Notes under the pieces: model-generated
The model's input: only the letters and a program-made list of their open reading frames with translations
What the model was told of the DNA's origin: nothing
The model's database searches: none
Position numbers and translations under genes: made by a program
DNA from: Acidimicrobiales bacterium
GTDB lineage: Bacteria > Actinomycetota > Acidimicrobiia > Acidimicrobiales > Acidimicrobilacustridaceae
Direction: 5' to 3'
Length of the DNA: 5,996 bases
NCBI GenBank assembly: GCA_023261915.1
Contig: JALRFT010000003.1
Span: forward strand, 1 to 5,996
Shown here: positions 1 through 5,400 of the stretch, in pieces
Layout: every line of letters begins with the position of its first letter
Numbering within the stretch: position 1 is the first letter of the stretch

Positions 1-111
1 TGCGGACCAGAAGGCCAGGTTGTGCACGCCAGGCAGGCCGAAGACGGTGTCCACTCCCTGCGCGGCCAGCATCTCGAGGATCGCGGTGCCCACGGTGCGC
101 TGCTCGCTCAC
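1..111 (-). CDS. Thiamine-pyrophosphate-dependent enzyme, N-terminal fragment (acetolactate synthase-like)
   Basis: Only the first 37 codons lie in the window; the gene runs off the left edge. Translation from the GTG at 111-109 gives a start with the motifs TVGTAILEMLAAQGVDTVFG and LPGVHNLAFW. This matches the opening beta-alpha unit of the PYR (TPP-binding N-terminal) domain of the acetolactate synthase / benzoylformate decarboxylase superfamily, whose proteins usually start with a helix followed by VFGxPG. The catalytic glutamate and the C-terminal diphosphate-binding domain lie outside the window, so substrate (2-oxoacid decarboxylation, acetolactate synthesis or other) cannot be decided. 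No strong Shine-Dalgarno is seen. The GTG overlaps, as GTGA, the stop codon of another reading frame that may be the tail of an upstream gene, which suggests translational coupling. It lies 12 bases beyond the stop of the truncated ftsH, an unusual neighbour. Family is fairly secure; exact start and function are not. Confidence 0.75.
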   Translation of the reverse strand, partial: MSEQRTVGTAILEMLAAQGVDTVFGLPGVHNLAFWSA

Positions 112-164
112 GGCACCAGCCTGTCAGAGTGCCAGGCGATCAGGTCGGCCTCCCTCGGGCCCGG
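108..164 (-). other. Possible 3' tail of an unrelated gene fused behind the ftsH fragment
   Basis: After FtsH similarity ends near position 165, the frame one base over from ftsH reads PREADLIAWHSDRLVP and ends in TGA at 110-108. That TGA overlaps the GTG start of the TPP-enzyme gene as GTGA (111-108), a common arrangement between co-translated genes in high-GC bacteria. Nearly every codon in this short stretch ends in G or C, whereas the continued ftsH frame over the same bases has several A- or T-ending codons. This favours the shifted frame as the one that was coding. I do not recognise the peptide and only about 18 codons are present, so it could equally be non-coding leader sequence. Confidence 0.3.
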
Positions 165-876
165 CGGACATGAAGGGAACGCCGGCTTCACCAGCCACAG
201 CCCGAGCAATCAGCGTCTTCCCCGTTCCGGGAGGGCCGACGAGCAGGATGCCTTTGGGGATGCGAGCCCCGATCTCGGAGAACTTCTCGGGGTGCTTGAG
301 GAAGTCCACCACCTCGGTGATCTCCTGCTTGACCCCCTCGTAGCCGGCGACATCGCTGAACAGGGTTCCCGGCCGCTCGGTTGTGTAGGTCTTGGCCTTG
401 CTGCGCCCGACCGACATGATCCCGCCCATCTGGGAGGAGGCCCGGCGCTGCATCCACATGAAGAAACCGATGATGAGCAGCACCGGGAGGAAGAACGGGA
501 TCAGGGTGAGCAGTGGGTTCGGCTCGGGGGTGGTGAACTCGACACCCTTTTGGGTCATCAACTCAAGGTCAGTGTCGGGGGGAGGAGCCGGCGTCGTCGT
601 TGTGAACGAGGTGCCGTCACTGAACGAGCCGGTGACCGAGTTATTGACGTTGTCGTAGGTCGCCTCGCTGACCTGGTCCTGTCGGAGACGATCGAGGAAG
701 GTGCCGTAGGGAGTCGATCCACTCTGGTCCGTGCGAATGAACGACGGGACGATGAACACGGCAGCCACAACCGCAACGAGGACCCACAGCGTCCACCGCG
801 GCCAGCCTTGCTGCTCGTTGTCGTGACCGGACGAGCCCCGGGGAGGGGGAGGAGGCGTCGGGGCGTCAGGGCTCAT
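124..876 (-). pseudogene. ftsH: FtsH membrane AAA+ zinc protease, truncated just after Walker A
   Basis: FtsH is a membrane-anchored hexameric ATP-dependent protease that degrades misfolded membrane proteins and regulators. The 250-residue product starts with a proline-rich cytoplasmic tail (residues 3-13). It continues with a first membrane helix (about 28-47), an extracytoplasmic FtsH_ext-type region, a second helix (about 121-142), then the linker and AAA+ start (TLFSDVAGYEGVKQEI, 171-186; IPKGILLVGPPGTGKT with Walker A at 214-221; AVAGEAGVPFMS, 226-237). Similarity stops there: the usual SGSDFVEMFVGVGASR continuation is replaced by 13 unrelated residues and a TGA. Walker B, the arginine fingers, the second region of homology and the HExxH M41 protease domain are all missing. 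Family members are usually about 600-700 residues. The ATG at 876 follows a leaderless-type -10 hexamer. It lies 61 bases downstream of the DUF3499 gene on the same strand. The product cannot be an active protease. A genomic deletion or rearrangement and an assembly join both fit, and a full copy elsewhere is likely. Confidence 0.85.
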
Positions 877-882
877 GACTTA

Positions 883-888
883 AGCCTA
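883..888 (-). promoter_or_regulatory. Candidate -10 element for leaderless ftsH transcript
   Basis: On the minus strand TAGGCT (TANNNT type) is followed by six bases and then the ftsH ATG at 876. With a -10 to start-site distance of 6-7 bases, transcription would begin at the A of the start codon. The upstream bases offer only a weak AGG as a ribosome site, which also fits leaderless translation. No convincing -35 hexamer is present 16-18 bases further upstream. Confidence 0.4.
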
Positions 889-902
889 GGGGAATCTGGA
901 CG

Positions 903-939
903 GAATCGGCCCGGCGGGGACCGTGAAAAGGGTCGATTC
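903..939. repeat. Imperfect inverted repeat between DUF3499 and ftsH
   Basis: GAATCGGCCC (903-912) and GGGTCGATTC (930-939) form ten-base arms with one mismatch (positions 909 and 933; a G-U pair in plus-strand RNA, a C-A mismatch in minus-strand RNA) around a 17-base loop. The right arm runs into the DUF3499 stop codon. No T-run follows on either strand, so it is a poor intrinsic terminator. It could be an operator upstream of ftsH or chance in GC-rich DNA. Confidence 0.25.
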
Positions 940-1186
940 AGCCGGCGAGGGCCCGGCCGGAACCGAGGTCCCAGAGGGAGGCTGGCTGTGCCGAGCGACG
1001 GCGGTCAGCCAGGGTCCACCCCTGCGGCGGGGTGAGTCGGTTGGCGTGGGCAATGCACAGGTCGTAGGTGGAGGGATGATCCTCCGGGGCGAGATCATCC
1101 AGCCAGACGGTCGATGAGCGGTACTCGTAGGTGAACGTCGCCGACGCCGAGGAAGCACATGCGGGGCGAGAGCAACTCCTGCGCAT
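938..1186 (-). CDS. DUF3499 family small zinc-ribbon-like protein
   Basis: This 82-residue protein matches the pattern of the actinobacterial DUF3499 family. It opens with RRSCSRPAC (cysteines 5 and 10), continues with SATFTYEYRSSTVWLDDLAP (16-34), then has STYDLCIAHANRLTPPQGW (39-57, with Cys44 and His47). Typical members read CSRPxC, ATLTYVYADSTAVLGPL, YDLCxxHAxRLTxPxGW. The CX4C and CX2H pairs probably bind one zinc ion (inference). The molecular function of the family is unknown; no membrane segment or signal peptide is seen. The frame stays open upstream to 1492, but that extension lies antisense to the CPBP gene and shows no family similarity, so I choose the ATG at 1186, where the conserved region begins. 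It is preceded by a leaderless-type -10 hexamer and no Shine-Dalgarno. It is divergent from the CPBP gene and codirectional with ftsH. The last 20 or so residues are not recognisable. Family assignment is from memory of the motif pattern. Confidence 0.82.
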   Translation of the reverse strand: MRRSCSRPACASSASATFTYEYRSSTVWLDDLAPEDHPSTYDLCIAHANRLTPPQGWTLADRRRSAQPASLWDLGSGRALAG

Positions 1187-1193
1187 AGACGGG

Positions 1194-1199
1194 ACGGTA
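1194..1199 (-). promoter_or_regulatory. Candidate -10 element for leaderless DUF3499 transcript
   Basis: TACCGT on the minus strand fits the TANNNT consensus and is followed by seven bases before the ATG at 1186. No purine-rich ribosome site is visible between it and the start. A -35 hexamer is not evident. It abuts the left arm of an inverted repeat at 1200-1240. Confidence 0.4.
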
Positions 1200-1240
1200 G
1201 CGGTGCTCCGGGGTCGGGTGGGGGATGGCCTGAGCACTGC
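1200..1240. repeat. Inverted repeat in the divergent DUF3499/CPBP promoter region
   Basis: GCGGTGCTC (1200-1208) and GAGCACTGC (1232-1240) are nine-base inverted arms with a single mismatch, with centres 32 bases apart, close to three helical turns. The repeat fills the region between two divergent genes and touches the candidate -10 of DUF3499. It could be a paired operator for a dimeric regulator, but similar repeats arise by chance in GC-rich DNA. Confidence 0.3.
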
Positions 1241-1277
1241 CGTCGAGGCCCAGATCGGAGCCGGGAAGGTCTCGGGG

Positions 1278-1283
1278 TAGCCT
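1278..1283 (+). promoter_or_regulatory. Candidate -10 element for leaderless CPBP-operon transcript
   Basis: TAGCCT (TANNNT type) is followed by six bases and then the GTG at 1290, so transcription would begin at the start codon. There is no Shine-Dalgarno next to the GTG, which supports this start and leaderless translation. No clear -35 hexamer is seen. This would be the promoter for the three-gene plus-strand unit. Confidence 0.45.
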
Positions 1284-1289
1284 CTGGAC

Positions 1290-2357
1290 GTGGCCTCAAA
1301 GAGCTCCCGTCGTCGCAAGCGCGCCGCTCGTCGCAGCAGCGACGACGTTCGCCCCACCGACGATGGTTCCGTCGGTACCGCTTCCGATCCGGGTTCGGCG
1401 GTTGAGGCCACTCCGGCCGTGGTTAGCACCGTCGTCGCCACCGAGGATTCCCCGAAGCGCGCGCGGACTGCTCCACCCGTGGTCAACCCCACTGTGGGCG
1501 GCTCACCTCTCTACGAGTTCACCGACCGGTTCGTGGCCCCCGTGCCCGGCGAAGGCCCGGCCGAGGCATCGGCGAACAAGCGATGGGGTCTTGGCGACGC
1601 CATCGGCGGTTGGGCCATTGCCCAGATCGCGTCGATTCTCGCCATCGCTGCGGTCATCACCTATCTCGGGTACCCGGCCATTGCGGGGATGGGAGGGGCG
1701 ATCGGCCAGGCAGCCGGGCAGAGCCAGATCGGTTCGGCGCTTGAGATCCTCAGTGTCTACGGCGACCTTCCCTTTGAGTGGCAGGTAGCGCTCCAGATCC
1801 CGCTGTGGATTGGACTGATTGGCGCACCGATCTTCGCCGCCCGTCGCAAGGGCACCTCGCTCGCCGTGGACTTCGGGTTGCGAATGCAGCGCAAGGACAT
1901 TCCCGTCGGCCTCGTCATCGGGGTCCTCGCCCAACTGGTTCTCGTCCCACTCGTCTATCTGCCCCTGCGGGCGCTTGGCGGCAGCACCGATGAGGTGTCC
2001 CAGCCCGCTCAGGAATACGTGGCCAGTGCGTCCGGCCCGCTCGCTGTGATCCTGTTGTTGTTCGTGGTCGGCCTCGGTGCGCCGTTCGCCGAGGAGCTCT
2101 TCTACCGCGGGCTCGCCCAGCGGGCCCTGCTCCACCGCATCGGTCGCCCCGTCTGGGCAGTGGTCGTCGCCGCCCTGTTTTTCGCCTTTGCCCACCTGCA
2201 GTCTCTGCAGTTCCCGGCGCTGGTGGCCGTCGGTGTCGTGTTCGGTGCCCTCGCCCAGCGATCTGGTCGTCTGGGCCCGTCAATATTCGCCCACGTCGGG
2301 TTCAACCTCACGACCGCAGTGGTGTTCCTGTTTGATCTGACGCTGCCCTTCACCTGA
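1290..2357 (+). CDS. CPBP family intramembrane glutamic/metallo-protease (Rce1-like)
   Basis: This 355-residue polytopic membrane protein carries the CPBP (Abi/Rce1-like) signature. It has EELFYR (Glu268, Glu269, Arg273), FAFAH (His302) and HVGFN (His335, Asn339), the catalytic glutamates, histidines and asparagine of the family. Bacterial members process membrane or prenylated peptides, act in bacteriocin self-immunity, or have unknown substrates; none is assignable here. The first 100 residues are cytoplasmic and probably disordered: a very basic start (SRRRKRAARR, 6-15) then Ala/Thr/Val-rich sequence. About seven to eight membrane segments follow (near 106-128, 164-183, 205-228, 250-266, 287-301, 308-322, 334-350). 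The N-terminal extension is long for the family, whose core is roughly 200-280 residues. The GTG at 1290 is chosen because a -10-like hexamer sits six bases upstream and the frame before it has no better start. It is 16 bases before the next gene and probably cotranscribed with it. All catalytic residues are present, so it should be active. Confidence 0.92.
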   Translation: MASKSSRRRKRAARRSSDDVRPTDDGSVGTASDPGSAVEATPAVVSTVVATEDSPKRARTAPPVVNPTVGGSPLYEFTDRFVAPVPGEGPAEASANKRWGLGDAIGGWAIAQIASILAIAAVITYLGYPAIAGMGGAIGQAAGQSQIGSALEILSVYGDLPFEWQVALQIPLWIGLIGAPIFAARRKGTSLAVDFGLRMQRKDIPVGLVIGVLAQLVLVPLVYLPLRALGGSTDEVSQPAQEYVASASGPLAVILLLFVVGLGAPFAEELFYRGLAQRALLHRIGRPVWAVVVAALFFAFAHLQSLQFPALVAVGVVFGALAQRSGRLGPSIFAHVGFNLTTAVVFLFDLTLPFT

Positions 2358-2364
2358 GGCCAGT

Positions 2365-2368
2365 GAGG
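2365..2368 (+). promoter_or_regulatory. Shine-Dalgarno for the GT-C-like membrane protein gene
   Basis: GAGG lies five bases before the ATG at 2374 in the 16-base gap after the CPBP stop codon. It supports this ATG as the start and shows that this downstream gene, unlike the first gene of the unit, uses a leadered ribosome site. Confidence 0.55.
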
Positions 2369-2373
2369 TTCCC

Positions 2374-5300
2374 ATGTCTGACGCCGAACCCCCCGAGACT
2401 GCCAGCGGCTCGCCGCCCGGCTCGACCCCGCCCCCCGATGCGGAACTGACCGCCGAGTTCTGGGGGGAGTCCGAACGGCGCGGGCGTCGCCGGGGCCGGA
2501 GTCGTCGGACAGAGACCGTGACCGCTGGAGGTGACTTCTTCGAGTTCACCCAGACCGATGACACCGAGTCGGACGATCCCGATGCCCATCGTCGTCTCGA
2601 CAGTCCGGACCTCAGCTGGTCGACCCGTCTCACACACCGGATTGCCAACGTGCCCGTCGAGGGCTGGTTGACCCTGGTGATTGTGGGTACGTGCGTTGGG
2701 TTCGTCGTCGCCCAACTCGGTGGTTCGCTGCTCATCACTGACACCACTCCCGCAGGTGGGGACATGGGGGCGCACGTGTGGGGCCCAGCCTTCATGCGGG
2801 ACCACCTGCTGCCGAGTCTTCGGCTGACAGGGTGGTCGCCTGACTGGTACGCCGGCCTGCCCGCGTTTCAGTTCTACATGGTGCCGCCCATGCTGGCGAT
2901 CGCCGTACTTTCCTACGTGCTGCCTTACGGCATCGCCTTCAAGCTGGTGGCTGTCAGCGGTGTGGTCACCATGCCGATAGCAGCATGGGCATTCGGCCGG
3001 CTCACCCGCCTGCCTTTCCCGGCCCCGGCCCTTCTGGCGGTGGGTGCCACCGCCTTCCTCTTCGATCGGTCGTTCTCCATCTACGGCGGCAATCTGGCAT
3101 CGACACTCGCCGGCGAGTTCGCCTTCTCCATCTCATTGTCGTTGTCGCTCGTGTATCTCGGGGTGGTGGCCCGTGGGCTACGCACCGGGCGCCACCGAGG
3201 CCTCGCCGCCGTCCTCCTGGCGCTCGTGGCGCTGTGCCACGTCATCCCCGCCATCTTCGCTGTGGTGGGAACCGCAGCGCTGTTCCTGGTCCACACTGGT
3301 GCCACCGCAGTCTGGCGCCGCCGGGCCCGGGCTGCGGTCATTCCCGGACTCGTCGCTGTTGCGGTGATCGCAGTCGTATCAGTGATCCCCCAGGTCACCG
3401 GATGGGGGAGCCCCGATGGCAGCCCCTGGCTGGGTGGTTCCGTCCTCGTTGCCCTTGCGGCTGTGGCTGGCGTGTCGTTGCTCGTATGGATGTTCTGCGC
3501 ACCCGGTCGCACCCGATGGGTGTGGCTGGCCACCATGGCTCCCGTCGCCGGACTGCTCGTGGCGTGGTGGTACTGGCCGTTTTGGTCCCAGCGCGCCTAC
3601 CTCAACGACATGGGGTGGGAGCGCAAGACGAACATCGCCACCCTGCTGTGGAACCGCGGGTCCCAGGTCGCCGGCGAGGCACTCGACGGTGGTCTCGTCG
3701 ACTCCCCACCACTGCAATGGGTCATCGGGTTGGCCGTCGTCGGGCTCGTGTTGTCGCTCGTCAACCGCCGTCGAGCGGGGGTTGCGCTGGCCCTGATTGC
3801 CATCATCGCCGCCCTCGGCGTCTGGGGTATGCCCCAAGGTCGGCTGTGGAACGCCCGCCTCACGCCCTTCTACTACCTGTCGCTCTACCTGCTGGCGGGC
3901 ATCGGTATCGCCGAGTTCGGCCGGCTGATTTCCTCGTTGGTGGCCCGCGATCTCGCCCGGCCGGTGCGCTGGGTGCGCTGGGCGACCGGTGTGGCCGCCA
4001 CTCTGGTCGTGTTGGTGCTCATTGGTCTCCCTCTGCGGTCGTTGCCCGGCGGCACGCTCGACGGTCCGACCTACCGGTGGGGACCGTTCTCGACCACGGA
4101 CTCCTCGTTCGTGCCGGGGTGGGCCCGCTGGAACTTCTCGGGGTACGAGGGCAAGGCGGCGTGGCCCGAATACCAGGCACTCATGGCCACGATGACGACT
4201 GTCGGCCAGCAGGAGGGCTGCGGCCGGGCAATGTGGGAGTACGAAAAGGACCTCGATCGCTACGGCACCCCGATGGCACTCATGCTCCTGCCGTTTTGGA
4301 CCGATGGGTGTATCGGATCAATGGAAGGCCTGTACTTCGAAACCTCCACGACGACGCCGTACCACTTCCTGATGCAGGACCAGCTGTCAGCTGCACCGTC
4401 GAATGCGCAGCGGGACCTCCCCTACGTCGCCGGAGCCCCGAGTCCAGGGGAGTTCGACAAGGGCATCGCCAACCTGCAGTTGTTCGGCGTGCGCTACTAC
4501 CTCGCCACCAGCGCCGAGATGAAAGCACTGGCCGACGATCATCCGGACCTCACCGAGATCGCCACTTCGGGACCGTGGAACGTCTACGAGGTGGCCGACG
4601 CCCCACTCGTGGAAGGACTTACCTACGACCCGATCGTGGTCCAAGGCGCTGACGTCGGAGGGGACGTCTGGCTTGACCTTGCCGTCGAGTGGTTCATCGA
4701 CCCCAACGCCCGGGAACTCTTCGCCGCAGCGTCAGGGCCAGACTCGTGGCCTCGGGTGGACATGTCGGCGGCACTCGACGGTCTCACCCTGGGTGCCGAT
4801 GTGTGGGGGCCCCAGCAGGCCGTTGCTCCGGCGACTGTCAGCAACATCGAGACGGATACGGATCGGGTGTCGTTCAGCGTGGATCGCACCGGGGTGCCGG
4901 TGCTGGTCAAGACCTCCTACTTCCCAAACTGGGACGTCAGCGGCGCTGAAGGCCCGTGGCGGGTGACACCGAATCTGATGGTCGTCGTCCCGACTGAGCG
5001 TCAGGTGAGCCTGACCTACGGCCGCTCGGGTCCCGAGCTCATCGGCTGGGTCGTCACCGGACTGGGAATCGTCCTGCTCATCGGACTGTGGCGTTGGGGC
5101 CGGGTCAAGGGTGTGGGACCGATGTGGTGGTTCTGGCCGACCTGGGCTCACCCCGACCCGCCCGATGGCAACGTCCCCCTGTCGACTCCGCCCCTCGGCT
5201 TTGAGGCGCCGGCGCGGCCCGGTTCGACCCCCGAACCGCCGCGTGCTGATCCGCCGGTCGAGTCGGACGCAATTGTGGACGCTCGGCTCCCGGGCCCGGC

Positions 5301-5400
5301 CACCGAACAGGAGGTTGGGCCTCGCCCCAGTGGGGCGGGCGACACCATCTGGGGCTACGGCACCACGCAGGGGAGCAGCGCGGCACCGGAGGAATCGTGA
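2374..5400 (+). CDS. Large polytopic GT-C/YfhO-like membrane protein (PTPS_related family), probable lipid-linked-sugar glycosyltransferase
   Basis: A 1008-residue integral membrane protein. The order is a charged cytoplasmic N-terminus (1-96, with Arg-rich RRGRRRGRSRR at 35-45, then acidic TDDTESDDPD at 61-70) and a first helix near 97-117. Next is an extracytoplasmic loop with GGDMGAHVWGP (128-138; Asp130, His134) and WSPDWYAGLPAFQFY. About 12-13 more helices follow to residue 553, then a soluble extracytoplasmic domain (554-887) ending in a YfhO-like beta region (VKTSYFPNWDVSG, 845-857; TPNLMVVVPT, 865-874). A last helix (about 888-906) leads to a Pro-rich cytoplasmic tail of about 100 residues. 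This architecture matches actinobacterial proteins labelled 6-pyruvoyl-tetrahydropterin-synthase-related; that label is a domain name, and no PTPS enzyme is present. An acidic residue in the first outer loop is typical of GT-C enzymes using polyprenyl-phosphate sugars. The GT2 gene overlapping its stop fits a donor-making partner. The sugar and acceptor are unknown. Family assignment is fairly firm; glycosyltransferase activity is inferred. Confidence 0.85.
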   Translation: MSDAEPPETASGSPPGSTPPPDAELTAEFWGESERRGRRRGRSRRTETVTAGGDFFEFTQTDDTESDDPDAHRRLDSPDLSWSTRLTHRIANVPVEGWLTLVIVGTCVGFVVAQLGGSLLITDTTPAGGDMGAHVWGPAFMRDHLLPSLRLTGWSPDWYAGLPAFQFYMVPPMLAIAVLSYVLPYGIAFKLVAVSGVVTMPIAAWAFGRLTRLPFPAPALLAVGATAFLFDRSFSIYGGNLASTLAGEFAFSISLSLSLVYLGVVARGLRTGRHRGLAAVLLALVALCHVIPAIFAVVGTAALFLVHTGATAVWRRRARAAVIPGLVAVAVIAVVSVIPQVTGWGSPDGSPWLGGSVLVALAAVAGVSLLVWMFCAPGRTRWVWLATMAPVAGLLVAWWYWPFWSQRAYLNDMGWERKTNIATLLWNRGSQVAGEALDGGLVDSPPLQWVIGLAVVGLVLSLVNRRRAGVALALIAIIAALGVWGMPQGRLWNARLTPFYYLSLYLLAGIGIAEFGRLISSLVARDLARPVRWVRWATGVAATLVVLVLIGLPLRSLPGGTLDGPTYRWGPFSTTDSSFVPGWARWNFSGYEGKAAWPEYQALMATMTTVGQQEGCGRAMWEYEKDLDRYGTPMALMLLPFWTDGCIGSMEGLYFETSTTTPYHFLMQDQLSAAPSNAQRDLPYVAGAPSPGEFDKGIANLQLFGVRYYLATSAEMKALADDHPDLTEIATSGPWNVYEVADAPLVEGLTYDPIVVQGADVGGDVWLDLAVEWFIDPNARELFAAASGPDSWPRVDMSAALDGLTLGADVWGPQQAVAPATVSNIETDTDRVSFSVDRTGVPVLVKTSYFPNWDVSGAEGPWRVTPNLMVVVPTERQVSLTYGRSGPELIGWVVTGLGIVLLIGLWRWGRVKGVGPMWWFWPTWAHPDPPDGNVPLSTPPLGFEAPARPGSTPEPPRADPPVESDAIVDARLPGPATEQEVGPRPSGAGDTIWGYGTTQGSSAAPEES
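3964..3981 (+). repeat. Tandem 9-base repeat within the GT-C-like gene
   Basis: GTGCGCTGG occurs twice in direct succession and encodes Val-Arg-Trp twice (residues 531-536), just before a predicted helix. It keeps frame. The amphipathic membrane-edge position makes it tolerable; it is most likely a small in-frame duplication with no special role. Confidence 0.6.
5388..5392 (+). promoter_or_regulatory. Shine-Dalgarno for the GT2 gene inside the preceding coding region
   Basis: GGAGG lies four bases before the GTG at 5397, within the last codons of the GT-C-like gene. It supports the GTG, which overlaps the upstream TGA as GTGA, over the in-frame ATG at 5421, and implies translational coupling. 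Confidence 0.6.

Noticed and set aside
108..180. Simple frameshift as the cause of ftsH truncation
   Set aside because: None of the three minus-strand frames downstream of 165 resumes the FVEMFVGVGASR segment, and by 111 a different gene begins, so a single indel cannot explain it.
877..937. Intrinsic terminator after DUF3499
   Set aside because: A hairpin can be drawn, but no T-run follows it on the minus strand and one pair is mismatched.
22..1035. Long plus-strand open frame antisense to ftsH and DUF3499
   Set aside because: It runs opposite two genes with clear family motifs; its translation is Arg/Gly/His-rich with no recognisable domain, typical of antisense frames in GC-rich DNA.
1187..1492. 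N-terminal extension of the DUF3499 frame
   Set aside because: It overlaps the CPBP gene antisense and carries no DUF3499 similarity; the conserved region starts right at the ATG at 1186, which has a suitable upstream -10 hexamer.
1503..2195. Minus-strand open frame opposite the CPBP gene
   Set aside because: The CPBP catalytic motifs are on the plus strand; the antisense product is charged low-complexity sequence without family features or a ribosome site.
2199..2213. Repeated CTGCAG hexamers in the CPBP gene
   Set aside because: Two copies three bases apart encode Leu-Gln twice (LQSLQ) in a coding frame; no further copies or flanking symmetry suggest a site.
2985..4652. 555-codon plus-strand open frame inside the GT-C-like gene
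   Set aside because: Its translation is Arg/Pro/His-rich low-complexity sequence in the shifted frame, while the main frame has coherent membrane helices and family motifs throughout. It is a GC-skew shadow.
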